NCBI RefSeq assembly: GCF_035998295.1 | Contig: NZ_DASYHS010000085.1 | Span: 1 to 24,050, forward strand | Source: DASYHS01 sp035998295 | Lineage (GTDB): Bacteria; Pseudomonadota; Alphaproteobacteria; Azospirillales; Azospirillaceae | Direction: 5' to 3' | DNA length: 24,050 bases | Shown: one piece after another, positions 1-8,563 of the stretch | Position numbering within the stretch: the first letter of the stretch is position 1 | Layout: each line of letters starts with the position of its first letter | Made by a program: the position numbers and the translations under genes | The notes under the pieces: model-generated | What the model saw: the letters and a program-made list of their open reading frames with translations, nothing else | Told to the model about the DNA's origin: nothing | The model's database searches: none

Positions 1-438
1 GTCGGCGTATCGGCGCCCGACATCGGGGAGGTCGAGCTCGGCAAGCACGAGGCGCTGCTGTGGGACCCGCGGGGCGGCGGCACGCCCGTGCATTTCCGCG
101 CGAAGGAGCCGCGCGCCGACCACAAGCGCCATCTGCGCAAATACGCGGAGGGCAGCCTGGCCCCGGAGAAGAGCTTCTATTTCCGCGGTCCCGAGGGGCG
201 CCTGAACCTGCGCGCGCAGAACCTGACGCTGTTCGTCCAGTTATCCGAGGGCGTCGACGACGAGACTTGGCTGCATCACCTGCGCCGCGGCGACTATTCC
301 CGCTGGTTCGCGGACAGCATCGGCGACGAGGAGCTTGCCGCCGAGGCCGGAGAGGCGGAGAACGCCGGCGGGTCGGCCGAGGACAGCCGCCGGCGCGTGC
401 TCGACGCGGTGAACCGGCGCTATACCGCGCCGCCGTGA
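1..438 (+). CDS. C-terminal part of a HAD-superfamily-hydrolase-like protein (5' end outside window)
   Basis: The reading frame is open from base 1 to a TGA stop at 436-438, so about 145 C-terminal residues are visible and the true start lies upstream. The segment contains the stretches KRHLRKYAEG, FYFRGPEGRLNLRAQNL and HHLRRGDYSRWF, followed by an acidic E/A-rich helix and a terminal NRRYTAPP. From memory this tail is shared by a group of bacterial HAD-type phosphohydrolases (HAD-IIB-like). The catalytic HAD motifs would lie in the missing N-terminal part, so the enzymatic role cannot be confirmed here. The next gene starts 55 bases downstream on the same strand. Family assignment is moderate to low; that this is a real coding tail is well supported by GC-rich third positions and the long open frame. 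Confidence 0.55.
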   Translation, partial: VGVSAPDIGEVELGKHEALLWDPRGGGTPVHFRAKEPRADHKRHLRKYAEGSLAPEKSFYFRGPEGRLNLRAQNLTLFVQLSEGVDDETWLHHLRRGDYSRWFADSIGDEELAAEAGEAENAGGSAEDSRRRVLDAVNRRYTAPP

Positions 439-469
439 CGCGCCGGCACGCCACGCACTTGCACTACTT

Positions 470-485
470 CTTGCCGCGCGGCAAG
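470..485. promoter_or_regulatory. 16-bp perfect palindrome at the ribosome binding site of the SGNH hydrolase gene
   Basis: CTTGCCGC is followed directly by GCGGCAAG, a perfect two-fold palindrome ending 8 bases before the ATG at 494. The right arm includes the only Shine-Dalgarno-like AAGG (483-486). It could be a repressor operator, or an RNA hairpin limiting translation. The symmetry is directly visible; the function is inference. Confidence 0.35.
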
Positions 486-493
486 GTCGCGCG

Positions 494-1105
494 ATGCGCA
501 TCTGCTTCATCGGCGACAGCTTCGTGAACGGCACCGGGGACGACGCCTGCCTCGGCTGGGTCGGACGTGTGTGCGCAGCCGCCCGCGCCACCGGCCACGA
601 TCTCACCGTCTACAATCTCGGGGTCCGGCGCGACACGAGCGCCGACGTCGCCGCGCGCTGGCGGCGGGAAGCCGAGGCGAGGCTGCCGGACGGGCAGGAC
701 GGGCGGCTCGTCTTCTCGTTCGGCGCGAACGACTGCACGCCTGACGGGGCCGAGGGGGTCCGGGTGGCCGCGCCCGATGCGCTGGCGAACGCCGAGGCCG
801 TCCTGTCTGCCGCCCGGGCCTGGCGGCCGACGCTCATGATCGGCCCCCTGCCGGTGGGCGGGCCGCCGACCGACGCGCGCATCGCCGCGCTGGCCCGCGA
901 TCTCGGCGCGCTCTGCGCGAGGCTGGACGTGCCGTACATGGACGCGTTCGCCGCGATGGCCTCGTGCGGGGCGTGGCGGCGGGAGGCCGCACAAGGCGAC
1001 GGCGCCCATCCGAACGCCGGGGGATACTCGGCCCTCGCCGGCCTGATCGGCGGCTGGGCGGCCTGGCGGGCTTGGCTCGGTCCCGGATCAGGCGTGCAGG
1101 CGTGA
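494..1105 (+). CDS. SGNH/GDSL-family hydrolase (lipase/esterase-like)
   Basis: A 203-residue protein with the SGNH hydrolase blocks in order. The N-terminal GDSF motif carries the nucleophile Ser9, block III is GANDC with Asn79, and the C-terminal DGAHPNAGGY supplies Asp169 and His172 of the catalytic triad. The family cleaves ester or thioester bonds in acyl lipids, acetylated sugars or acyl-CoA; the substrate here is unknown. There is no signal peptide, so it is probably cytoplasmic. The ATG at 494 is preceded by AAGG with a 7-base spacer. Its 3' end overlaps the convergent endonuclease V gene by 18 bases. Family membership is clear; a more specific name (for example arylesterase) is not supported. 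Confidence 0.85.
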   Translation: MRICFIGDSFVNGTGDDACLGWVGRVCAAARATGHDLTVYNLGVRRDTSADVAARWRREAEARLPDGQDGRLVFSFGANDCTPDGAEGVRVAAPDALANAEAVLSAARAWRPTLMIGPLPVGGPPTDARIAALARDLGALCARLDVPYMDAFAAMASCGAWRREAAQGDGAHPNAGGYSALAGLIGGWAAWRAWLGPGSGVQA

Positions 1106-1756
1106 CAGGGCGTCGGCCCAGCGGATCGGCTCGGGCAGCCGGAAGCGGCCGGTCAGCGACAGGACGAGCCCGATCGCGGTCTCCAGGCCGACGCGGTGGC
1201 CGGTCGAGACGAAGACCGGGTTGACCTTCTCGCGGGTGCGCAGCACGGCGCCGATCGTCTCGCGCCGGTGGAGCAGCGGGCTCCAGTCGCCCTTTACCGG
1301 GCCGGGCTCCTCGAACCGGCCGACGAGGCGGGACTTGCCCACGCCGATCGTCGGCAGGTCGGCGAGCACGCCGACATGGCAGGCGACGCCCAGCCGGCGC
1401 GGATGCGCGGTGCCGTGGCCGTCCACCAGCAGCAGGTCCGGCCGCGTTCCCAGCAGGGCCAGCGCATCCAGCATCGAGGGCGCCTCGCGGAAGGACAGGA
1501 AGCCCGGTATGTAGGGCAGGCGGGTCGGCCGGCTCGCCAGCGCGCTGCCCACCAGCTCCATCTCCGGCATCCGGACCAGCACGGCCGCGGCCCAGGTCGT
1601 GTCGCCGTCGGCGGCGTAGTGACCGTCCAGGGCGGCCAGCAGCCTGACCTCCCCCAGCCGGTCCTCGCGCTCGACCTTGCGGGCGAGTTCGATCTGCACC
1701 GGGCGGGCGGCTTCGGGCGTGGTCGGCCACAGGGCCGGGTCGAGGGTGTCCTGCAT
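1088..1756 (-). CDS. nfi: endonuclease V (deoxyinosine 3'-endonuclease)
   Basis: A 222-residue protein matching the usual Nfi length. Endonuclease V nicks DNA one nucleotide 3' of deoxyinosine and other deaminated bases. The metal-binding and lesion-recognition residues can be followed: Asp44 in ALDGHY, Tyr82 and Glu91 within PYIPGFLSFRE, Asp112 in VDGHG, Lys141 in GVGKS, and His187 in STGHRVGLETA. The ATG at 1756 is the first in frame, and no strong Shine-Dalgarno sequence sits next to it. It lies 48 bases downstream of the cupin gene on the same strand, so the two may be co-transcribed. The first motif reads LDGHY where many homologues read VDVSY or similar, but the essential Asp is kept. 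Confidence 0.95.
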   Translation of the reverse strand: MQDTLDPALWPTTPEAARPVQIELARKVEREDRLGEVRLLAALDGHYAADGDTTWAAAVLVRMPEMELVGSALASRPTRLPYIPGFLSFREAPSMLDALALLGTRPDLLLVDGHGTAHPRRLGVACHVGVLADLPTIGVGKSRLVGRFEEPGPVKGDWSPLLHRRETIGAVLRTREKVNPVFVSTGHRVGLETAIGLVLSLTGRFRLPEPIRWADALSRLHA

Positions 1757-1804
1757 GGCCGGTTAAACACTCCCCGGCCGGGAATGCTGCACCAGCCCGC
1801 TTGC

Positions 1805-2290
1805 TCAGTCCTGGCCCGGGGCCGACCGATGGATCGGGTCGACCCAGCGCACCTCCTCGACCGCCTCGGCGGCGGGGATGTCGAGGTTGACCACGACCGC
1901 CTCCTGGTCGCTGCGCACCAGCACGCATTCCAGCGGCTCGTCGCTGCTGGCGTTGATCTCCTGGTGGGGGACGAAGGGCGGCACGAAGATGAAGTCGCCC
2001 GGCCCGGCCTCGGCCACGTATTCCAGCCGCTCGCCCCAGCGCATGCGCGCCCTGCCGCGCACGACGTAGATCACGCTTTCCAGCTCGCCATGGTGATGCG
2101 CGCCGGTCTTGGCGTTGGCGTGGATCGTGACCGTCCCGGCCCACAGCTTCTGCGCGCCCGCGCGCGCGAAGTTGATGGCGGCCGCCCGGTTCATGCCCGG
2201 GCTCTGCGGGGTGTTGGCATCGAGCATGCTGCCGGGGATCACCTTGACCCCGTGCTCGCGCCAGTCCGGATGGTCATGTGCGCTTGTCAT
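1805..2290 (-). CDS. single-domain cupin protein
   Basis: A 161-residue protein with one conserved beta-barrel. Cupin motif 1 (G-x5-HxH-x3-E-x6-G pattern) supplies His65, His67 and Glu71, and motif 2 (PGDFIFVPPFVPHQ) supplies His109, giving an intact 3-His/1-Glu metal site. Such proteins are dioxygenases, isomerases or small-molecule binding proteins; the reaction cannot be deduced here. The ATG at 2290 is preceded by GGGGAGGAG at good spacing. It is transcribed away from the PAS/LuxR regulator (start 2436), leaving a 145-base divergent intergenic region, so control by that regulator is possible but unproven. No signal peptide is seen. Confidence 0.85.
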   Translation of the reverse strand: MTSAHDHPDWREHGVKVIPGSMLDANTPQSPGMNRAAAINFARAGAQKLWAGTVTIHANAKTGAHHHGELESVIYVVRGRARMRWGERLEYVAEAGPGDFIFVPPFVPHQEINASSDEPLECVLVRSDQEAVVVNLDIPAAEAVEEVRWVDPIHRSAPGQD

Positions 2291-2435
2291 GGTCTCCTCC
2301 CCCGTGCCGTTCGTGCGTCCAGACTACCATGCCCCGAAGCCGGCCGTCCCTTCGTCATCGGCGCCGAGGCTACGTTGATCACGTCCGCCTTCCACAATAA
2401 CCTGAGCGCATGATGAGGGACTGGAGGGTACCGTA

Positions 2436-3656
2436 GTGGTTGTGGTTCGGCCTCTCGATCTACGTGCGCTCGATCCGTTCCGGCTGGAACATAGGCGTTT
2501 CCAGCCATCCAATGCCAATCGGCCGGTGACGAGACAAAGCTACAGATTCGATGCGGCCGAGCAGGTGGAGGATTTCAGGCCCTTCGCCCGGCTTTGGACG
2601 GCCGAGAGGGAGAGAAGGCGATTTCCCGCGCTGGCCGATGTCATGGTGCTCGCGGATCGGTCTCCCGGCGTCATCGTGCATACCATAGAGACCGGATCGG
2701 AGGATCCGAACCTCTGGACCTTCTCCAGATTTGATCCGCGGGCGCGTATCGACGGCCGCGACTTCTCGGGAACGCGTATTTCGGACTATCCGGATGCGAG
2801 TTTGCGGGAGGCCGGCCTCATCGATCACACCACGGCAGCGTGGATGAACCAAGCCAGCGTCATTCGGGTCGAGCATGCGAACGCAGGCATGCCGCGTACC
2901 TATCTTCGCCTGGTCCTGCCCTTCGGAGACGGCGGCCGGAGGACGACCGGCCTGGCCTCGGTCATTCGGCTGCTTTCATTCAGAGGACCGGATCGGCGGC
3001 AGAGCAGTGGCGACGCCGACTGCGAACCGCCGGAAGATCCATGCCCGGAGCCGTCGCGGATGCCGGGAATCCGGATGCTGGCCCGCGGGCATGAAGCGGT
3101 CGCTCTCGGGATCGTCTGTAGGGACGCATTTCTGGTCGATGCCAACCAGCACTTCATGGAACTCGTTGGCCGAGCAGATTGTCTTCGTCTGGATCGAATG
3201 CGGTTGCACGCAAATTCCAGAGACCAAACCGACATTCTGCATCGTCTTATAAAGAAGCTCTGCGACGCAAAGCATCCAGCCGCGGGTTCGGTGTTGAAGA
3301 TCGCAAAAAACAAAAAAGAAGGTTACCTGGTCGCGAGATTCGAGCCCCTGCTTTTCGCTTCCGGAGCCGGAACTGACGGCGCTTGCGTCGTCAGCGTCAT
3401 CGATCCCATGAGAGAAATCGCTCTGCCCGTTTCGATGCTGCGGCAAGCATTCGGCTTCACCGTTGCCGAAGCTCGTGTCGCGGTCCGTCTGGTGTCGGGT
3501 GCGACGCCCGAGGAGATCGCACGGGCAGGCAACGTCTCCGTCGGCACCGTCAGGAATCAGATCAAGGCCATATTCAAGAAGGTATCGGTCAGCAGGCAGT
3601 CCGACCTGGTCAGGATTATGGCCAACCTGGCAAGTCTATCCCCGCATGTCCGATGA
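2436..3656 (+). CDS. PAS-like / LuxR-type HTH transcriptional regulator
   Basis: A 406-residue protein. Residues about 45-185 resemble the PAS_5 (PF07310) type of domain, with a W-x3-R start and an F-x-G-T-R-I core (DFSGTRISDY). A central segment (about 215-310) looks like a second, degenerate sensory domain. Residues about 335-397 form a LuxR-type helix-turn-helix: FTVAEARVAVRLVSGATPEE, then IARAGNVSVGTVRNQIKAIF and KKVSVSRQSDLVRIM. It probably binds DNA in response to an unknown signal. The start is a GTG, chosen because GGAGGG lies 7 bases upstream. There is no receiver domain with a phosphoacceptor Asp. Base composition is clearly more AT-rich than in flanking genes, with codons such as ATA, TTT and AAA, suggesting a different history. 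Targets may include the divergent cupin gene (inference). Confidence 0.8.
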   Translation: MVVVRPLDLRALDPFRLEHRRFQPSNANRPVTRQSYRFDAAEQVEDFRPFARLWTAERERRRFPALADVMVLADRSPGVIVHTIETGSEDPNLWTFSRFDPRARIDGRDFSGTRISDYPDASLREAGLIDHTTAAWMNQASVIRVEHANAGMPRTYLRLVLPFGDGGRRTTGLASVIRLLSFRGPDRRQSSGDADCEPPEDPCPEPSRMPGIRMLARGHEAVALGIVCRDAFLVDANQHFMELVGRADCLRLDRMRLHANSRDQTDILHRLIKKLCDAKHPAAGSVLKIAKNKKEGYLVARFEPLLFASGAGTDGACVVSVIDPMREIALPVSMLRQAFGFTVAEARVAVRLVSGATPEEIARAGNVSVGTVRNQIKAIFKKVSVSRQSDLVRIMANLASLSPHVR

Positions 3657-3691
3657 GCGGGCATGGGGCGGCAGTCCGTTACGGGAGGCGT

Positions 3692-3727
3692 GCCGCGCCC
3701 CGCCGGCGGGTGCCGGCCGGGCGCGGC
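3692..3727. terminator. long GC hairpin between convergent genes, probable bidirectional terminator
   Basis: GCCGCGCCC (3692-3700) pairs perfectly with GGGCGCGGC (3719-3727). The loop contains a second stem, CCGGC (3703-3707) with GCCGG (3712-3716). It sits in the 78-base gap between the regulator stop (3656) and the stop of gcdH (3735), where both transcripts should end. There is no T-tract, so intrinsic termination is not assured. Confidence 0.45.
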
Positions 3728-3734
3728 GCGGTGG

Positions 3735-4925
3735 TCAGGAGAACGCCTGGATGCCGGTCTGCGCGCGGCCCAGGATCAGGGCGTGGATGTCGTGGGTGCC
3801 CTCGTAGGTGTTAACCGCCTCCAGGTTCATGACGTGGCGGATCACGTGGTACTCGTCGGAGATGCCGTTGCCGCCGAGCATGTCGCGTGCGGTGCGGGCG
3901 ATGTCGAGCGCCTTGCCGCAGTTGTTGCGCTTCATCAGCGAGATCGCCTCCGGCGCCGCCCGGTTCTCGTCCTTCAGCCGGCCGAGCCGCAGCGCCGCGG
4001 TCAGCCCGAGCGTGATCTCGGTCTGCATGTCGGCGAGCTTCTTCTGGATGATCTGCGTCGCCGCCAGCGGCCGGCCGAACATCTTGCGCTCCAGCGTGTA
4101 GCTGCGCGCGGTGTGCCAGCAGAACTCCGCCGCCCCCATGGCGCCCCAGGAGATGCCGTAGCGCGCGTTGTTGAGGCAGCCGAACGGCCCCTTCAGCCCC
4201 TTCACGTTCGGCAGCAGGTTCTCCTCCGGCACGAACACCTCGTCCATCGCGATGCCGCCGGTCGTCGAGGCGCGCAGCGAGAACTTGCCCTCGATCTTGG
4301 GCGCGCTCAGCCCCTTCATGCCCTTCTCCAGCACGAAGCCGCGGATCGTGCCCTCGTCGTCCTTGGCCCAGACCACGAAGACGTCGGCGATCGGGGAATT
4401 GGTGATCCACTGCTTCGCGCCGCTCAGCGACCAGCCGCCCTGGACCTTGCGCGCGCGCGTCTTCATCGAGCCGGGGTCGGAGCCGGCGTCCGGCTCGGTC
4501 AGGCCGAAGCAGCCGACCAGCTCGCCGGACGCGAGGCCGGGCAGGTATTTCTGCCGCTGCTCCTCGGTGCCGTAGGCGTGGATCGGGTGCATCACGAGAG
4601 AGGACTGGACGCTCATCGCCGAGCGGTAGCCGCTGTCCACCCGCTCGACCTCGCGGGCGATCAGGCCGTAGGAGACGTAGGACACGCCGGCGCAGCCATA
4701 GCCCTCGATCGTCGGGCCGAGCAGGCCGAGCGAGCCCATCTCGCTCATGATCTCGCGGTGGAACACCTCGTGCCGGTTCGCCTCCAGCACGCGCCCCATC
4801 AGCTTGTCCTGGCAGTAGGCGCGCGCGCTGTCGCGCACCAGGCGCTCCTCCTCGCTCAGCAGGTCGTCGAGGAGGAGCGGGTCCTCCCACTGGAAATCGG
4901 CTTTGGGAAAATCAGGCTTGCTCAT
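3735..4925 (-). CDS. gcdH: glutaryl-CoA dehydrogenase (decarboxylating, FAD-dependent)
   Basis: A 396-residue acyl-CoA dehydrogenase converting glutaryl-CoA to crotonyl-CoA and CO2 and passing electrons to ETF. The glutaryl-specific signature is strong: SGYRSAMSVQSSLVMHPI with Arg101 (equivalent of the substrate carboxylate-binding Arg), and catalytic base Glu375 in TYEGTHDIHALILGRA. The FAD-contacting CFGLTEPDAGSDPGSM segment (about 139-154) is intact. The start chosen is the ATG at 4925 (MSKPDF). An in-frame ATG at 4994 would add 23 residues lying inside the thiolase gene and is unlikely. The start follows the thiolase stop by 4 bases, indicating translational coupling as the last gene of the four-gene minus-strand operon. 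In context it drains odd-chain dicarboxylates, or lysine/tryptophan-derived glutaryl-CoA, into central metabolism. Confidence 0.95.
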   Translation of the reverse strand: MSKPDFPKADFQWEDPLLLDDLLSEEERLVRDSARAYCQDKLMGRVLEANRHEVFHREIMSEMGSLGLLGPTIEGYGCAGVSYVSYGLIAREVERVDSGYRSAMSVQSSLVMHPIHAYGTEEQRQKYLPGLASGELVGCFGLTEPDAGSDPGSMKTRARKVQGGWSLSGAKQWITNSPIADVFVVWAKDDEGTIRGFVLEKGMKGLSAPKIEGKFSLRASTTGGIAMDEVFVPEENLLPNVKGLKGPFGCLNNARYGISWGAMGAAEFCWHTARSYTLERKMFGRPLAATQIIQKKLADMQTEITLGLTAALRLGRLKDENRAAPEAISLMKRNNCGKALDIARTARDMLGGNGISDEYHVIRHVMNLEAVNTYEGTHDIHALILGRAQTGIQAFS

Positions 4926-4929
4926 CGTT

Positions 4930-6126
4930 TCACACCCGTTCCAATACGGCGGCGACACCCTGTCCCACCCCGATGCACATGGCGACCAGCGCATAGCGCC
5001 CGCCCGTCCGCTGCAGTTGCCGCGCCGCCGTCAGCGCGAGCCGCGCCCCCGACGCGCCGAGCGGATGGCCGACCGCGATCGCGCCCCCGTTCGGGTTGAC
5101 GCGCGCGTCGTCGAAGGGGACCTCCATCAGCTTCAGGCAGCCCAGCACCTGGGTCGCGAAAGCCTCGTTGATCTCGATCACGTCCATGTCGGCGAGCCGG
5201 AGCCCCGCCCGTTCCAGCGCCTTGCGGCCGGCGGGCACGGGGCCGAGGCCCATCACCCGCGGCTCGACCCCCGCGATCGCGGCCGAGACGATGCGGGCGA
5301 GCGGGGCGGCGCCCACGGCCTCGCCGGCAGCGTCCGTGCCGACCAGCAGCGCCGCCGCGCCGTCGTTGATGCCCGACGCGTTGCCGGCGGTCACGACGCC
5401 GCCCTCGAACAGGGGCTTCAGGGAGGCGAGCTTCTCGATCGTCGTGTCGGGCCGCGGATGCTCGTCCGCCGAGATGGTCTGGACCGATCCCTTGCGGCCG
5501 GGGATCTCCACCGGCGCGATCTCGCCCTCGAAGAAGCCGGCGGCGGCCGCGGCGGCGAAGCGGCGCTGGCTCTCATGGGCGAAGCGGTCGCTGTCCTCGC
5601 GCCCGATGCCCAGGTCGCGGGCGACGTTGTCCGCCGTCTCGGGCATCGTGTCGTTGCCGAAGGCGCGGACCAGGCCGGGGTTGGGGAAGCGCGACCCGAT
5701 CGTGCTGTCGAAGACCCGCGCCTCGCGCGAGAACGGCGTCTCGGACTTCGCGAACACGAAGGGCGCACGGCTCATGCTCTCGACCCCGCCGGCGACGAAC
5801 AGCGCGCCCTGGCCGGCGGCGGCGGCCCGGGCGGCGTCCAGCACGGCCGACAGCCCGCTGCCGCACAGCCGGTTGACCGTGATGCCGCCGGCGTCCGACG
5901 GCAGGCCGGCCAGCAGTGCCGCGTGCCGGGCGACGTTGCGGCTGTCCTCTCCCGCCTGGTTGGTGCAGCCGGCGACCACGTCCTCGATCTGCGCCGGGTC
6001 GAAGGGGCTGCGCGCCATCAGCCGGCGGATCACGTGGGCGAGCAGGTCGTCCGGGCGGACGGCCGAAAGCGCCCCGGCATGTCGGCCGAAGGGGGTGCGG
6101 AGCCCGTCGTAGATGTAAGCGTCCAT
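4930..6126 (-). CDS. 3-oxoadipyl-CoA-type thiolase (acetyl-CoA acyltransferase)
   Basis: A 398-residue degradative thiolase that cleaves 3-oxoacyl-CoA with CoA. Acyl-accepting Cys88 is in NRLCGSG, followed by GGVESMSRAPFV, the NEAFA motif, GGAIAVGHPLGASG with the active-site His, and the C-terminal CIGVGQG carrying the second catalytic Cys. The order FSREARVFDSTIGSRFPNP then TMPETADNVA is typical of PcaF/PaaJ enzymes, which make acetyl-CoA and succinyl-CoA from 3-oxoadipyl-CoA. The start chosen is the ATG at 6126 (MDAYIYDGLRTPFGRHAG, as in homologues), with GAAGG 12 bases upstream. The ATG at 6138 overlaps the preceding stop (ATGA) and would add four residues, but GAAGG would then directly abut it. 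This is the third gene of the operon. Substrate chain length is inferred. Confidence 0.9.
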   Translation of the reverse strand: MDAYIYDGLRTPFGRHAGALSAVRPDDLLAHVIRRLMARSPFDPAQIEDVVAGCTNQAGEDSRNVARHAALLAGLPSDAGGITVNRLCGSGLSAVLDAARAAAAGQGALFVAGGVESMSRAPFVFAKSETPFSREARVFDSTIGSRFPNPGLVRAFGNDTMPETADNVARDLGIGREDSDRFAHESQRRFAAAAAAGFFEGEIAPVEIPGRKGSVQTISADEHPRPDTTIEKLASLKPLFEGGVVTAGNASGINDGAAALLVGTDAAGEAVGAAPLARIVSAAIAGVEPRVMGLGPVPAGRKALERAGLRLADMDVIEINEAFATQVLGCLKLMEVPFDDARVNPNGGAIAVGHPLGASGARLALTAARQLQRTGGRYALVAMCIGVGQGVAAVLERV

Positions 6127-6134
6127 GGAGCCGT

Positions 6135-7682
6135 TCATCCTTCGGGAGAAAGCAGGGAGAGGCCAAGCCGCGCCCGGCGCGAGAGCCAGAGGCTCGGACG
6201 GTAGCGCGGGTCGCCGGTGGCGTCGAGCAGCGCGCCGAGCACGCGCAGCAGCCGGTGCGGGCCGATCGCGTCGCCCCAGGCCAGCGGGCCGAGCGGATAG
6301 CCGAGGCCCAGCCGGACCGCGTCGTCGACGTCCTCGGGCGAGGCGATGCGCTGCTGGGCGATCTCGCACGCGATGTTGACGATGGTGGCCAGCGTGCGCT
6401 GGGCGACGAAGCCGGGGCTGTCGTGGATCAGCGAGACCGGCGTGCCGTCCGCCGCCGCCAGCGTCGCGGCCGTGTCGCGGAACGCCGCCGCGGTCGCGGG
6501 CGTCGTCATCAGCACACGGCGCGCCGATGTCCCGAACGGCGGCCCGGACAGCGTCCCGGACAGCAGGTCGATCGCGACCGTGCGCGCCGGGTCGGCGCCC
6601 AGCGCCAGGGCCGTCGTCGTCGCGTCGCGGCCGAGCGGCGCCACCAGGCACAGCGAGCCGGCCGCGGGGACCTCGCCGGGGTCGAGCTGCCAGCCGGCGC
6701 CGTCGACGATCCCGGCCAGATCGTCGCGCCAGCCCGGCTCGTCGGCCGCGATCCATACGGGCCGCCTCTCTCCCTGCGGAAGGGCCGGTGCCGGCAGGGG
6801 AACCTGCCTGCCGCCCTCGTAGGCGTAGAAGCCGCGGCCCGCCTTGCGCCCGAGCAGGCCGGCCGTCAGGCGCTGGCGCAGCACGTGGGAAGGCCGGAAG
6901 CGGGGCTCGTGGTAGAACTGGCCGTAGACCGATTCCATGACGGGATGCGAGACGTCGAGCCCGGTCAGGTCCAGCAGCTCGAACGGGCCCATGCGGAAGC
7001 CCGCCGCGTCGCGCAGGATGCGGTCGATCTCGTCGAAGGAGGCGATGCCGTCCTGGAGGATGCGCAAAGCCTCCGTGCCGAAGCCGCGCCCGGCATGGTT
7101 CACGATGAAGCCCGGCGTGTCGGCCGCGCGCACCGGCCGGTGGCCCATGCGCCGGGCGAGTCCGGTCAGCGCGTCGCCGGTCCGGGGATCGGTCAGCACG
7201 CCGTCGATGACCTCGACCACCTTCATCAGCGGCACGGGATTGAAGAAGTGGAAGCCGCCGACCCGGCCTGGCCGGGCACAGCCGGAAGCGATCGCCGTCA
7301 CCGACAGCGAGGAGGTGTTGGTCGCGAGCAGGCAGTCCTCGCCGACGATCGGCTCCAGCCGCGCGAACAGGGCGCGCTTGGCTTCCAGGTCCTCGACGAT
7401 CGCCTCGACGACGACGTGGCAGCCGGCGAGCGCGGCCTCCCCGTCCACCGGGCGCAGCCGGGCCTTGGCCGCCTCGGCGGCGCCGCGCTCCATGCGGTCC
7501 TTGCCGGCCAGCATGTCGAAGGTGGCGGCGATGCCGGCGCGCGCGTCCTCGGCCGCACCCGGCCTGGCATCGAGCAGCAGCACGCCGATGCCGGCGGCCA
7601 CCGCGATCTGGGCGATGCCCCGGCCCATGGTGCCGGTGCCGACGATTCCCAGGACGAGGTCGGATCGGTTCGCGTCCGGCAT
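6135..7682 (-). CDS. 3-hydroxyacyl-CoA dehydrogenase, PaaH-like two-domain type
   Basis: A 515-residue NAD-dependent enzyme oxidising (S)-3-hydroxyacyl-CoA. It has the Rossmann motif GxGxxG (GIVGTGTMGRG, residues 12-22), the catalytic His145 in GFHFFNP, Glu157 in KVVEVI, and Asn195 in PGFIVN. A second C-terminal 3HCDH domain follows after a variable insert, with SPGFVAQRTLATIVN near residue 410 and GLGYPLGPLAWGD near 468. The length and doubled C-terminal domain are those of PaaH/PaaC-type enzymes acting on 3-hydroxyadipyl-CoA, rather than the roughly 280-residue short-chain form. The start ATG lies one base after the hydratase stop, with GAGGG 8 bases upstream. Its stop overlaps an ATG of the thiolase gene. 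This is the second gene of the operon. Confidence 0.92.
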   Translation of the reverse strand: MPDANRSDLVLGIVGTGTMGRGIAQIAVAAGIGVLLLDARPGAAEDARAGIAATFDMLAGKDRMERGAAEAAKARLRPVDGEAALAGCHVVVEAIVEDLEAKRALFARLEPIVGEDCLLATNTSSLSVTAIASGCARPGRVGGFHFFNPVPLMKVVEVIDGVLTDPRTGDALTGLARRMGHRPVRAADTPGFIVNHAGRGFGTEALRILQDGIASFDEIDRILRDAAGFRMGPFELLDLTGLDVSHPVMESVYGQFYHEPRFRPSHVLRQRLTAGLLGRKAGRGFYAYEGGRQVPLPAPALPQGERRPVWIAADEPGWRDDLAGIVDGAGWQLDPGEVPAAGSLCLVAPLGRDATTTALALGADPARTVAIDLLSGTLSGPPFGTSARRVLMTTPATAAAFRDTAATLAAADGTPVSLIHDSPGFVAQRTLATIVNIACEIAQQRIASPEDVDDAVRLGLGYPLGPLAWGDAIGPHRLLRVLGALLDATGDPRYRPSLWLSRRARLGLSLLSPEG

Positions 7683-7683
7683 G

Positions 7684-8457
<774 letters not shown>

Positions 8458-8471
8458 CGTTCCTCCTGATG

Positions 8472-8499
8472 ATTTCGCTGTGCGAAATTGCGTTTCGCA
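8472..8499. promoter_or_regulatory. putative IclR-family operator, interlocked inverted repeats
   Basis: ATTTCGC (8472-8478) and GCGAAAT (8482-8488) form a perfect 7-bp inverted repeat around TGT. TGCGAAA (8481-8487) and TTTCGCA (8493-8499) form another around TTGCG. Three half sites are thus shared between two overlapping palindromes. They lie between the divergent iclR-type gene and the beta-oxidation operon, next to the hydratase ribosome site. TTTCGCA/TGCGAAA half sites resemble those known for IclR-family repressors. Binding is inferred. Confidence 0.65.
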
Positions 8500-8563
8500 G
8501 GATTGACGGCGAGCTTAAGCCGAGCCTATCGTCTTGGCAATCCCGCAACGGAGCGTATCCGGC

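Noticed and set aside
4926..4994. Longer gcdH start giving a 23-residue N-terminal addition
   Set aside because: It lies within the thiolase coding end, and homologues begin near MSKPDF-type sequence; the ATG at 4925 fits the operon spacing.
3663..5099. Long plus-strand open frame opposite gcdH
   Set aside because: The product is a His/Arg/Ala-rich low-complexity sequence with no domain, lying antisense to an unmistakable glutaryl-CoA dehydrogenase; an effect of GC-rich codon bias.
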